Source: Streptomyces sp. GS7 (lineage in GTDB: Bacteria > Actinomycetota > Actinomycetes > Streptomycetales > Streptomycetaceae). From it: a DNA stretch of 64,000 nt. This document shows, in pieces, positions 1-12,105 of the stretch. Within the stretch, counting starts at the first letter, position 1. Every line of letters starts with the position of its first letter. The stretch spans positions 2,969,501 through 3,033,500 of the forward strand of contig NZ_CP047146.1 of the NCBI RefSeq assembly GCF_009834125.1, written 5' to 3'. Under the pieces are notes generated by a model that was given only the letters and a program-made list of their open reading frames with translations, was not told the DNA's origin and did no database searches. Made by a program: the position numbers and the translations under genes.

Positions 1-1
1 G

Positions 2-1111
2 GGCGGGCTGAGCTGCACGGTCGAGGCGGCGCAGCTGGTGGAGACGGGCTGGGCCCGGCCGCTGACCGCCGACCGCGAGCAGGTGCGCGCCGCGGCTCCG
101 CTGGTGCGTACGGTCGGCGACGGCGACGAGGCCAGGGACGCGGCGGCGCGGGCCGCCCGGCTGCCGACGATGGCGTGGCAGGTGGTCCGCGAGGGACTGA
201 AGCAGGGGCCGGTGCTGGTGCAGGTGCCGCGGCGCGGCTATGCGCCCCGGCTGGCGTGCGAGCGGTGCCGGACCCCCGCCCGCTGCCGGGCGTGCGCCGG
301 TCCCCTGGAGGCGCGTGCGGCCGGCGAGCTGGGCTGTGCCTGGTGCGGCCGGGAGGAGCCGGACTGGCACTGCGCCGAGTGCGGAGGGGCCCGGCTGCGG
401 GCGCAGATCGTGGGCGCACGGCGTACGGCCGAGGAGCTGGGCCGGGCGTTCCCCGCGGTGCCGGTGCGCACGTCGGGGCGGGACCATGTGCTGGCGTCGG
501 TGCCGGGGGTGCCCGCGCTGGTGGTGAGCACGCCGGGGGCCGAGCCGGTGGCCGAGGGCTCGGGGTATGCCGCCGCACTGCTGCTGGACGGCTGGGCGCT
601 GCTGGGCCGGCCGGATCTCCGGGCGGGGGAGGAGGCGTTGCGCCGCTGGCTGGGGGCCGCCGCGCTGGTCCGGGGACAGGCCGAGGGCGGCACGGTCGCG
701 GTGATCGCGGAGCCGACGCTGCGGCCGGTTCAGGCGCTGGTGCGCTGGGATCCGGTCGGCCATGCGGTCCGCGAGCTGGCCGAGCGGGCGGAGCTGGGGT
801 TCCCGCCGGTGTCGCGGATGGCGTCGGTGGCGGGCCGCGCCGAGGACGTCGCCGGTCTGCTGCGGTCGGCCGAACTCCCCGCGGGGGCCGAGGTGTTGGG
901 CCCCGTGCCGCTCCCGGTGCCGGATCCCGGGCGCCCCCGGGGGCCGGGGGATCCGCCGCCCGGCGAGGCGTGGGAGCGGGCGCTCGTGCGGGTCCGGCCG
1001 GGCCAGGGGACGGCGCTGGCCGCGGCGCTGAAGGCCGCCCGCGCGGCGCGCCTGGTCAAGCGGGAGGGCGAGCCGGTGCGGGTGCGGATCGATCCGCCCG
1101 ATCTCGGGTGA
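2..1111 (+). CDS. priA: Primosomal protein N' (PriA), 3' part; 5' end outside window
   Basis: This is the C-terminal 369 residues of PriA, the replication-restart protein that binds stalled forks. The reading frame is already open at base 2, so the start lies upstream of the window. About 75 residues in, a block of eight cysteines in four CxxC-type pairs (CERC, CRAC, CAWC, CAEC) forms the double zinc-binding insert of PriA, preceded by the family motif PRRGYAPRL. The C-terminal domain follows to the TGA. Actinobacterial PriA proteins often have degenerate helicase motifs and are annotated as putative for that reason; the Walker A region is not in this window, so ATPase competence cannot be judged. 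It begins the conserved priA/fmt/rsmB gene order on this strand. Confidence 0.93.
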   Translation, partial: GGLSCTVEAAQLVETGWARPLTADREQVRAAAPLVRTVGDGDEARDAAARAARLPTMAWQVVREGLKQGPVLVQVPRRGYAPRLACERCRTPARCRACAGPLEARAAGELGCAWCGREEPDWHCAECGGARLRAQIVGARRTAEELGRAFPAVPVRTSGRDHVLASVPGVPALVVSTPGAEPVAEGSGYAAALLLDGWALLGRPDLRAGEEALRRWLGAAALVRGQAEGGTVAVIAEPTLRPVQALVRWDPVGHAVRELAERAELGFPPVSRMASVAGRAEDVAGLLRSAELPAGAEVLGPVPLPVPDPGRPRGPGDPPPGEAWERALVRVRPGQGTALAAALKAARAARLVKREGEPVRVRIDPPDLG

Positions 1112-1221
1112 GGCGGGTGCCCGCGAACGGTGCCGCCCCGGGACCGAAGTCGGCAGGCGGTCCCGGGGCGTTGGCAAGCGTCGTTCGCCGAGCGTGCGGA
1201 GCGTGCCGGGCCGGTCGGGCG

Positions 1222-1881
<660 letters not shown>

Positions 1882-1972
1882 TCACGGTACGGGGGCGTAC
1901 GAGCTTGTGCGCGGGGCGCGGACGACTTCGCACGCCCCCGCCGTCCAGACCCATGACCTGGGCCAAGAGCCA

Positions 1973-1978
1973 TAGACT
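1973..1978 (+). promoter_or_regulatory. Candidate -10 element for fmt
   Basis: TAGACT fits the Streptomyces housekeeping -10 consensus (TANNNT) and lies 41 bases before the fmt start, leaving room for a leader with its own Shine-Dalgarno. No convincing -35 is seen at 17-18 bases spacing. Confidence 0.4.
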
Positions 1979-2019
1979 GGTGCGCCGTTCCGCTGCGTGT
2001 GAGAGGTAGTCCGTCACCC

Positions 2020-2970
2020 ATGAGGCTTGTCTTCGCCGGCACCCCCGAGGTCGCCGTACCCGCCCTCGATGCCCTGATCGCCTCGGACCGGCACGAGGTG
2101 GTGGCCGTCGTGACGCGGCCCGACGCACCCGCCGGGCGGGGCCGCCGGCTGGTCGCCAGCCCGGTCGCGGAGCGTGCGGAGGAGGCGGGCATCGAGGTCC
2201 TCAAGCCCGTCAAGCCGCGGGACGAGGACTTCCTCGCCCGGCTGCGGGAGATCGGGCCGGACTGCTGCCCGGTGGTCGCCTACGGGGCGCTGCTGCCGAA
2301 GGTCGCGCTGGACATCCCCCCCAAGGGGTGGGTCAACCTGCACTTCTCCCTGCTGCCCGCGTGGCGCGGTGCGGCGCCCGTGCAGCACGCTGTGCTCGCC
2401 GGCGACGAGGTGACCGGTGCCACGACGTTCCAGATCGAACAGGGCCTGGACTCCGGTCCGGTGTACGGGGTGCTGACCGAGCAGGTGCGGTCGACGGACA
2501 CCAGCGGCGATCTGCTCACCCGGCTGGCGTTCGCCGGCTCCGGTCTGCTCGTCGCCACGATGGACGGCATCGAGGACGGCACCCTCAAGGCGGTGCCGCA
2601 GCCGGAGGAGGGCGTCTCGCTCGCGCCGAAGATCGAGGTCGAGGACGCCAGGGTCGACTGGACGGCACCGGCGCTGCGGGTCGACCGGGTGGTCCGCGGC
2701 TGCGCGCCGGCGCCCGGGGCCTGGACGGTCTTCCGCGGTGAGCGCCTCAAGCTGATCGCGACCGCCATCGCCCCCGACCGCGCCGAACTCGCCCTGGCGG
2801 CCGGCGAATTGGCCGGCACGAAGAAGGCCGTCTACGTCGGCACCGGCAGCCAGCCGGTCGAGCTGCTCTGGGTCCAGCCGCAGGGAAAGAAGCCGATGCA
2901 GGGCGCGGACTGGGCGCGCGGCGTACGGATCGCGGCCGGGGAGCGCCTGGGCGAGCAGCCCCCGGCCTGA
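2020..2970 (+). CDS. fmt: Methionyl-tRNA formyltransferase
   Basis: Fmt transfers a formyl group from 10-formyl-tetrahydrofolate to initiator Met-tRNA in the cytosol. The 316-residue length is normal for the family. The start [14 protein letters not shown] is the classical Fmt N-terminus, and [15 protein letters not shown] near residue 107 is the folate/catalytic-loop signature with the catalytic Asn (in VNLHFS) and His. The C-terminal OB-like domain follows from about residue 205. I chose the ATG at 2020 over an in-frame upstream GTG because GAGAGG lies at 2001-2006 and family homology begins here. rsmB follows 93 bases downstream on the same strand, a widespread gene pair. Confidence 0.97.
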   Translation: MRLVFAGTPEVAVPALDALIASDRHEVVAVVTRPDAPAGRGRRLVASPVAERAEEAGIEVLKPVKPRDEDFLARLREIGPDCCPVVAYGALLPKVALDIPPKGWVNLHFSLLPAWRGAAPVQHAVLAGDEVTGATTFQIEQGLDSGPVYGVLTEQVRSTDTSGDLLTRLAFAGSGLLVATMDGIEDGTLKAVPQPEEGVSLAPKIEVEDARVDWTAPALRVDRVVRGCAPAPGAWTVFRGERLKLIATAIAPDRAELALAAGELAGTKKAVYVGTGSQPVELLWVQPQGKKPMQGADWARGVRIAAGERLGEQPPA

Positions 2971-3063
2971 CCCGGGGCCGGCGGTCCGGCCCGGCGCGCC
3001 GGCACCGGGGCGCCCGCGTAGGCTGGGGCGGAACCCACTTCCCGTATCCGGAGCACCTTTTCT

Positions 3064-4503
3064 GTGAGTCAGCAGCCGCCCCGCCGCCATGGCACCCGCA
3101 AGCCCTACCGCCGCCCCAAGAAGGACCCGGTGCGGATCCTCGCGTTCGAGGCGCTGCGGGCCGTCGACGAGCGGGACGCGTACGCGAACCTGGTGCTGCC
3201 CCCGCTGCTGCGCAAGGCGCGGGAGGGCGGGGAGTTCGACTCCCGGGACGCGGCGCTGGCCACCGAGCTGGTGTACGGGTCGCTGCGCCGCCAGGGGACG
3301 TACGACGCGATCATCGCGCAGTGCGTGGACCGGCCGCTGCGCGAGGTCGACCCGCCCGTGCTGGACGTGCTGACGCTCGGCGCCCACCAGTTGCTCGGGA
3401 CGCGGATTCCGACCCACGCCGCGGTCAGCGCGAGCGTCGAGCTGGCGCGGGTGGTGCTGGGCGACGGGCGGGCGAAGTTCGTCAACGCCGTGCTGCGCAA
3501 GGTCGCGGCGCACGATCTCGACGGCTGGCTGGAGCGGGTGGCTCCGGAGTACGACGAGGACCCCGAGGACCATCTCGGGATCGTGCACGCCCACCCCCGA
3601 TGGATCGTCTCGGCGCTCTGGGACGCCCTGGGCGGTGGCCGCGCCGGCATCGAGGACCTGCTGGAGGCGGACAACGAGCGGCCCGAGGTGACGCTGGTGG
3701 CGCGCCCCGGCCGGGCCACCGCCGAGGAGCTGCTGGACGCCGTCGGCGAGGGCGGCGCGCTGCCGGGGCGCTGGTCCCCGTATGCCGTGCGGCTGGCCGA
3801 GGGCGGTGAGCCGGGCGCGCTGGACCCGGTGCGCGAGGGCCGGGCCGGGGTGCAGGACGAGGGCAGCCAGCTGGTCGCGATCGCGCTGGCCGACGCGCCC
3901 CTGGACGGCCCGGACCGGGTCTGGCTGGACGGCTGCGCGGGGCCGGGCGGCAAGGCGGCGCTGCTGGGCGCGCTCGCGGCGGAGCGCGGCGCGGCCCTGC
4001 TGGCGTCGGAGAAGCAGCCGCACCGCGCCCGCCTGGTGGCGAGGGCGCTCGACGGCAACCCCGGTCCCTACGCGGTCATCGCCGCGGACGGCACCCGCCC
4101 CGCCTGGCGCCCCGGCGCCTTCGACCGGGTGCTGGTGGACGTGCCGTGCACCGGCCTGGGCGCGCTGCGCCGCCGTCCCGAGGCCCGCTGGCGGCGCCGC
4201 CCGGAGGACCTGGAGGGTTTCGCGCCGCTCCAGCGGGAGCTGCTGCGGCAGGCGCTGGCGGCCGTACGGGTCGGTGGCGTGGTGGGCTATGCGACCTGCT
4301 CGCCGCATCCGGCGGAGACCCGGGCGGTGGTGGAGGACGTGATCAAGGGGCGCGGCGGTGCCGAGGTGGCGGTCGAGTGGGTGGACGCCCGGCCGCTGAT
4401 GCCCGGGGTGCCGGCGCTCGGTGACGGGCCGGACGTGCAGCTGTGGCCGCATCTGCACGGGACGGACGCGATGTATCTGGCGCTCCTGCGCCGGACGGGC
4501 TGA
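3064..4503 (+). CDS. rsmB: RsmB/Sun-family 16S rRNA (cytosine-C5)-methyltransferase
   Basis: The protein has 479 residues. The N-terminal part (about 25-160) is a NusB-like RNA-binding domain; the rest is a Rossmann SAM-dependent methyltransferase. The SAM-binding motif is DGCAGPGGKAALL near residue 295. The two catalytic cysteines are both present: motif IV in VPCTGLG near residue 362 and motif VI in YATCSPHPAE near residue 412. In RsmB these carry out C5 methylation of a 16S rRNA cytosine (C967 in E. coli). The GTG start at 3064 is followed by a basic, Arg/Pro-rich tail typical of actinobacterial members. The gene pairs with fmt. Confidence 0.95.
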   Translation: MSQQPPRRHGTRKPYRRPKKDPVRILAFEALRAVDERDAYANLVLPPLLRKAREGGEFDSRDAALATELVYGSLRRQGTYDAIIAQCVDRPLREVDPPVLDVLTLGAHQLLGTRIPTHAAVSASVELARVVLGDGRAKFVNAVLRKVAAHDLDGWLERVAPEYDEDPEDHLGIVHAHPRWIVSALWDALGGGRAGIEDLLEADNERPEVTLVARPGRATAEELLDAVGEGGALPGRWSPYAVRLAEGGEPGALDPVREGRAGVQDEGSQLVAIALADAPLDGPDRVWLDGCAGPGGKAALLGALAAERGAALLASEKQPHRARLVARALDGNPGPYAVIAADGTRPAWRPGAFDRVLVDVPCTGLGALRRRPEARWRRRPEDLEGFAPLQRELLRQALAAVRVGGVVGYATCSPHPAETRAVVEDVIKGRGGAEVAVEWVDARPLMPGVPALGDGPDVQLWPHLHGTDAMYLALLRRTG

Positions 4504-4536
4504 GCCGCCCGCCGGGCCGGCCGGCGGACGGGACGG

Positions 4537-4586
4537 GGCGACGGCCTCGGAGGGCCCCGGGCGACGGGCCGTCCGGGGCCGTCGCC
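4537..4586 (+). terminator. Stem-loop after rsmB
   Basis: GGCGACGGCC at 4537-4546 pairs with GGCCGTCGCC at 4577-4586, and an inner CCCCGG/CCGGGG pair extends the structure. It lies 34 bases after the rsmB stop. There is no clear T-run, as is usual in Streptomyces. Confidence 0.65.
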
Positions 4587-4696
4587 GTGTGTCCGCGCGT
4601 GAACGGTGTCCGGCAGGGGAGGCGGCGGACGCGGGCGGCCGGTTTCGGCCGCAGTGGGGGCGGACCCCTGTCGAGCGGGCCCCGGGCACGAGATAT

Positions 4697-4708
4697 CTTG
4701 ATGTCAAG
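4697..4708 (+). promoter_or_regulatory. Palindrome CTTGATGTCAAG upstream of idh
   Basis: A perfect CTTGA-N2-TCAAG dyad lies 34-45 bases before the idh start and overlaps a possible -10 (TATCTT, 4694-4699). Its position suggests a repressor or activator site controlling isocitrate dehydrogenase. The regulator is not identifiable from this window. Confidence 0.5.
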
Positions 4709-4717
4709 CAATGTTGA

Positions 4718-6964
<2,247 letters not shown>

Positions 6965-6984
6965 TCGCACAAGGTCGCAGCAGT

Positions 6985-7021
6985 TCCGCCCCGGCCGGGT
7001 GTCGCATCCGGCCGGGGCGGA
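6985..7021 (+). terminator. Strong terminator after idh
   Basis: A perfect 14-bp stem, TCCGCCCCGGCCGG (6985-6998) with CCGGCCGGGGCGGA (7008-7021), closes a 9-base loop 20 bases after the idh stop. Confidence 0.85.
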
Positions 7022-7082
7022 CCCGTGCGTGCCGGGTGAGGCGCTCTCCGGGCCCGCCGCCGTCCGCGCGCGGGCGCCGGGC

Positions 7083-7088
7083 CATACT
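7083..7088 (+). promoter_or_regulatory. -10 element placing the rpe transcript start at or near the ATG
   Basis: CATACT ends 6 bases before the rpe ATG and there is no convincing Shine-Dalgarno, so transcription would begin at or next to the start codon, giving a leaderless mRNA. Confidence 0.45.
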
Positions 7089-7094
7089 GGGGGC

Positions 7095-7775
7095 ATGGCC
7101 TTGATCAACCCCAGCATCCTGTCCGCCGACTTCGCCCGCCTCGCCGAAGAGGCGAAGGCCGTCGAGGGCGCCGACTGGCTCCACGTCGACGTCATGGACA
7201 ACCACTTCGTCCCCAACCTCACGCTCGGCGTGCCGATCGTCGAGTCGCTGAGCAAGGCGACGGACACCCCCCTCGACCTGCACCTGATGATCGAGGACCC
7301 GGACCGCTGGGCGCCGCAGTACATCGAGGCCGGGGCCGGTTCCGTCACCTTCCACGCGGAGGCCGCCGCCGCGCCGGTGCGCCTGGCGCGGGAGATCCGG
7401 GCCAAGGGCGCGCGGGCGTCGATGGCGCTCAAGCCGGCCACCCCGATCGAGCCGTACGAGGACCTGCTCCCCGAGCTGGACATGCTGCTGATCATGACCG
7501 TGGAGCCCGGCTTCGGCGGCCAGGCGTTCCTGGACATCATGCTGCCGAAGATCCGCCGCACCCGTGAGCTGATCTCCCGGCACGGCCTCCAGCTGTGGCT
7601 CCAGGTGGACGGCGGGGTCTCCGCTTCCACCATCGAGCGGTGCGCGGAGGCGGGCGCCGACGTGTTCGTGGCGGGCTCGGCGGTGTACGGCGCCGACGAC
7701 CCGGCCAAGGCGGTCCGCGACCTGCGGGAGAAGGCCGAGGCGGCGACGGCCGCGAGCTGGGGCTGCGCGCACTGA
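7095..7775 (+). CDS. rpe: Ribulose-phosphate 3-epimerase
   Basis: Rpe interconverts ribulose-5-phosphate and xylulose-5-phosphate in the pentose phosphate pathway; ribulose-5-phosphate is also the substrate of RibB in the riboflavin block of this window. The 226-residue TIM barrel has all family landmarks: [10 protein letters not shown] at the N-terminus, the catalytic Asp in [16 protein letters not shown], the histidine in [18 protein letters not shown], and the second catalytic Asp in LQVDGGVS near residue 175. The ATG at 7095 matches the family start and has a -10 just upstream, suggesting leaderless translation. Confidence 0.96.
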   Translation: MALINPSILSADFARLAEEAKAVEGADWLHVDVMDNHFVPNLTLGVPIVESLSKATDTPLDLHLMIEDPDRWAPQYIEAGAGSVTFHAEAAAAPVRLAREIRAKGARASMALKPATPIEPYEDLLPELDMLLIMTVEPGFGGQAFLDIMLPKIRRTRELISRHGLQLWLQVDGGVSASTIERCAEAGADVFVAGSAVYGADDPAKAVRDLREKAEAATAASWGCAH

Positions 7776-7785
7776 TCGAGCGCGC

Positions 7786-7816
7786 CCGGCCGGTACGCGG
7801 GCCGGGGCCGGCTTTT
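7786..7816 (+). terminator. Weak terminator-like hairpin after rpe
   Basis: CCGGCC (7786-7791) can pair with GGCCGG (7800-7805); a second GGCCGGC followed by TTTT runs to 7816. It is modest in strength. Confidence 0.35.
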
Positions 7817-7955
7817 CCGGCGTCGTGTGCGCCGCCGGTTGTCCTTTCGGCAACCGAGCGTTCATGCTCGTCGGGTCGGTCCTGGTCCCCGTACACCTCG
7901 GGTTTCTGAAAGGATGAGCAAAGACTCGATCAGATGCGCAAAAGGGGAGAATTTC

Positions 7956-8972
7956 GTGGTAGCCAGCCGCCCACAGTCCGGAATGGGCCCCGCCGAGCTG
8001 GTGCAGGCCGCGGCGATGGCCCGCCGCTTCTATCTTGAGGGCAAGTCCAAGATCCAGATCGCGGAGGAGTTCGGCGTCAGCCGGTTCAAGGTCGCCCGCG
8101 TACTGGAGACGGCCCTGGAGCGCGATCTCGTACGGATCGAGATCCGGGTGCCCTCCGAACTGGACGCGGAGCGCTCCGACGCCCTGCGGGCCCGCTACGG
8201 CCTGCGGCACGCGGTCGTCGTCGAATCGCCCGCGGACGCCTCGGAGGACGCCGCCGACCCCGAGAACCTCGGTGAGGTCGCGGCCGACCTGCTCGGCGAA
8301 CTGGTCGCCGAGGGCGACGTCCTGGGGCTCGCCTGGGGGCGCTCGACCATCCACATGGCGGCCGCGCTGCACCGGCTCCCGCCGTGCACGGTCGTCCAGT
8401 TGACCGGTGTGTACGACGCCGGCACCGCCGACCGCGGCTCGGTCGAGGCGGTGCGCCGCGCGGCCGACGTCTCCGGCGGCGAGGCGCACCCGATCTACGC
8501 GCCGATGCTGCTGCCCGACTCGGCGACCGCCGCCGCGCTGCGCGGCCAGACGGGTATCGCCCGGGCCTTCGAGTACTTCGACAAGGTCACCGTCGCCTGC
8601 GTCTCCATCGGCTCATGGGAGCCGGGCGTCTCGACCGTCTACGACATGCTGTCGGAGGAGGAGCGGGAGCACTACGCCTCGCTGGGTGCCGCCGCCGAGA
8701 TGTCCGCGCACCTCTTCGACGCCGAGGGCCGGCGCATCGGCCGCGATCTGGGCGAGCGGTGCATCACGGTCGAGGCGGACCGGCTGCGCCGCATCCCCGA
8801 GGTCGTGGCGATCGCCGGCGGCCGGCGCAAGGCCGCGGCGATCGGCGCGGTGCTGCGCTCCGGGCTGGTCACCAGCCTGGTGACGGACACCGCCGCCGCC
8901 GACCACCTCCTCCTGGAGACCGGCCCCGGGCCGCGGCCCGCCCTGGACCGGGCGGACCCGGACGGCAGGTGA
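7956..8972 (+). CDS. SorC/DeoR-type sugar-binding transcriptional regulator
   Basis: This 338-residue regulator has an N-terminal helix-turn-helix (KIQIAEEFGVSRFKVARVLE, about residues 30-50) and a C-terminal sugar-phosphate-binding domain of the SorC family with the GLAWGRS phosphate-binding segment near residue 128. SorC proteins respond to phosphorylated sugars. Two starts compete: ATG 7914, which has GAAAGG directly abutting it, and GTG 7956, which has AGGGGAGA 5 bases upstream; I prefer 7956. A CGAGC-N6-GCTCG dyad at 7855-7870 could be an autoregulatory site. Position after rpe hints at a pentose-phosphate effector, but this is inference. Confidence 0.9.
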   Translation: MVASRPQSGMGPAELVQAAAMARRFYLEGKSKIQIAEEFGVSRFKVARVLETALERDLVRIEIRVPSELDAERSDALRARYGLRHAVVVESPADASEDAADPENLGEVAADLLGELVAEGDVLGLAWGRSTIHMAAALHRLPPCTVVQLTGVYDAGTADRGSVEAVRRAADVSGGEAHPIYAPMLLPDSATAAALRGQTGIARAFEYFDKVTVACVSIGSWEPGVSTVYDMLSEEEREHYASLGAAAEMSAHLFDAEGRRIGRDLGERCITVEADRLRRIPEVVAIAGGRRKAAAIGAVLRSGLVTSLVTDTAAADHLLLETGPGPRPALDRADPDGR

Positions 8973-9100
8973 CGGCGAGGGCCGTGAGGCCCTCCAGGGC
9001 GGCGGGGCGGCTCGCGGTTCCGGTCCGTCGTTGCCGGTCGCGTGCGCTCCGGTGCGCGGACCGGCGAGCAGCCCGGGCGCGGCTGTGACAGCATCGGCGC

Positions 9101-9574
9101 ATGCTGATCCACTCCGCCCCGCGGCGGGCCGCCGCCGTCGTCGGCGCACTGCTCGCCGCCCTGCTTCTCGTTCTCACCGGCTGCTCCACCGGCGGTGGCG
9201 GCAAAGGGAGTTCGTCCGCCTCGCACCGGCCGGCCGCCACGAACACGGCGGGCACCGGGGCGTCCGGCACCTCCGGCGCGCCGGGCTGGGCGAAGGGGAT
9301 GCCGACCGTCCAGGCCGGCCGGCTTCCCGCGGAGGCGCAGCACACCCTGAAGCTCATCGACGCGGGCGGGCCGTTCCCGTATCCGAAGGACGGCACCGTC
9401 TTCGGCAACTACGAGCGGCAGCTGCCGAAGGAGCCGCGCGGTTACTACCACGAGTACACGGTCTCCACGCCGGGCGCCCGGGACCGCGGCGCGCGCCGTC
9501 TGATCACCGGCAAGAGCCACGAGACGTTCTACACCGACGACCACTACCGGACCTTCAAGGCGGTGCTCCGATGA
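9101..9574 (+). CDS. Secreted guanyl-specific ribonuclease (RNase Sa/barnase-like), lipoprotein signal
   Basis: The protein has 157 residues. An N-terminal signal with a lipobox (VLTGC, Cys near residue 28) predicts a lipoprotein, followed by a Ser/Thr/Gly linker and a C-terminal RNase N1/Sa domain of about 95 residues (from LPAEAQHTLKLIDAGGPF). The catalytic residues of RNase Sa are visible: Glu in YYHEYTV, Arg in RRLITG and His in TDDHYRTF near the C-terminus. The domain cleaves RNA 3' of guanosine. A barstar-like gene follows on the same strand, fitting a nuclease/inhibitor pair. The stop TGA sits in the context CGATGA; see the duplicated 16-mer entry. Confidence 0.9.
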   Translation: MLIHSAPRRAAAVVGALLAALLLVLTGCSTGGGGKGSSSASHRPAATNTAGTGASGTSGAPGWAKGMPTVQAGRLPAEAQHTLKLIDAGGPFPYPKDGTVFGNYERQLPKEPRGYYHEYTVSTPGARDRGARRLITGKSHETFYTDDHYRTFKAVLR

Positions 9575-9686
9575 CGTGCAGGATGTTCGACGGGGGAGAC
9601 ACGGGGGGATTTCGGCCACACGCGCCGCGTCCGGGGGCCTGGGAGGCGTCCTTGGGGGGACGCGGTCGGACGGTGCTCCGATGACG
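9561..9686 (+). repeat. 16-bp direct repeat bracketing a 110-bp duplication unit
   Basis: CGGTGCTCCGATGACG occurs at 9561-9576 (end of the RNase gene) and again at 9671-9686 (start of the barstar gene), 110 bases apart. The first copy contains the RNase stop and a dead ATG; the second contains the barstar ATG. The spacer has a small hairpin (GCGTCC 9646-9651 with GGACGC 9658-9663). The likeliest reading is that the genes originally overlapped as ATGA and were separated by an insertion or duplication. Confidence 0.8.
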
Positions 9687-10124
9687 GCCGAGGTGCCCCG
9701 GCCGCTCGCGGCGGTGCTGGACGGCAGTACGCCCGCGGGGGTGCTGTCCTGGCCGGCGGACCGCCCGGTGGCGGACGCGCTGGCCGCCGCCCGGGACGCG
9801 GGCTGGCGCGCCGCCGCGCTCGACCTCGAAGACGCCCTGGACAAGGCCGAGTTCATGGACCGCTGTGCGCGCTCGCTGCGGCTGCCGGACCACTTCGGTC
9901 GCAACTGGGACGCGCTGGCCGACTGCCTCACCGACCTGTCGTGGTGCCCCGCCGGCCGCGGCCGGCTGCTGGTCGTCACGGGCTGGCAGGGGTACGCCGC
10001 CGCCGTGCCGGAGGACTGGAGCGTGGTCGAGGCGGTGCTGGCGGACGCGGTGGGTTACTGGCGGGACAGCGACACCGGGCTCGTGGTGATCATGGCCAGG
10101 GGGCGCGGCCGGCAGGGGGCGTAG
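9681..10124 (+). CDS. Barstar-family ribonuclease inhibitor
   Basis: The 147-residue protein ends in a barstar-like domain. The core features are LDLEDALDKAEFMDRCARSL followed by LPDHFGRNWDALADCLTDL (about residues 70-90), the typical barstar helix with NWDAL, then a hydrophobic strand GRLLVVTGW. Barstar blocks the active site of barnase-type RNases in the cytosol, protecting the producer. The ATG at 9681 has no strong Shine-Dalgarno, which fits an ancestor translated by coupling to the RNase gene. It is the probable inhibitor of the secreted RNase encoded just upstream. Confidence 0.9.
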   Translation: MTAEVPRPLAAVLDGSTPAGVLSWPADRPVADALAAARDAGWRAAALDLEDALDKAEFMDRCARSLRLPDHFGRNWDALADCLTDLSWCPAGRGRLLVVTGWQGYAAAVPEDWSVVEAVLADAVGYWRDSDTGLVVIMARGRGRQGA

Positions 10125-10245
10125 CTCCGTCGGGCGTCGGCCCCGCACGCCGTTCCGCGACGTTGCGGGCACACCCGGTGAGCCGCCGTCCCGGTGGCCG
10201 GGCTCGGGCTTGGCGGATCGCACCATGCGGCTCGCTGGCACGTAG

Positions 10246-11751
<1,506 letters not shown>

Positions 11752-11791
11752 CCGCCCGGAGCCGCGTACGGCTCCCGCAGGCGCCGCACGA

Positions 11792-11820
11792 CGGCCCCGC
11801 ACCGATCCGGTGCGGGGCCG
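11792..11820 (+). terminator. Strong terminator after guaB1
   Basis: A perfect 12-bp stem CGGCCCCGCACC / GGTGCGGGGCCG with the loop GATCC lies 40 bases after the guaB1 stop. Confidence 0.9.
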
Positions 11821-11887
11821 TTCGCGTCCCCCGGCGGACCGCGATGCCGGGCGCTGGGATGCAACGAACCACCGCAGCCGGGCCCGG

Positions 11888-11936
11888 TGCGCAATGATCA
11901 GCTGCGGTTGCGCAAGGAACCTGCATTACGGCAGGT
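11888..11936 (+). promoter_or_regulatory. Candidate Lrp/AsnC operator upstream of the amino-acid permease
   Basis: Three dyads cluster here: TGCGCAA (11888-11894) facing TTGCGCA (11908-11914), the self-palindrome TTGCGCAA (11908-11915), and ACCTGC-N6-GCAGGT (11919-11936). TTGCGCAA-type half sites are typical of actinobacterial Lrp-family regulators, and an Lrp gene lies just after the permease. The rest of the 354-base gap (11752-12105) shows only the guaB1 terminator and no gene. Confidence 0.5.
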
Positions 11937-12105
11937 CAACGCGGGGCCGTAAGGTCATGCGCTGTACGTGGAGTGGCGGAGATCGCCTGCTCGGCGGTCT
12001 CCTGCTGGGGCGGTTCGTGCTGCCCGCACACGGCCGCTGCGGTCGCCGTCACGGAAATGTGTCGGAACCTGTCAGTCTGACCGGCAGCGATAAAGGAGCC
12101 ACCCA

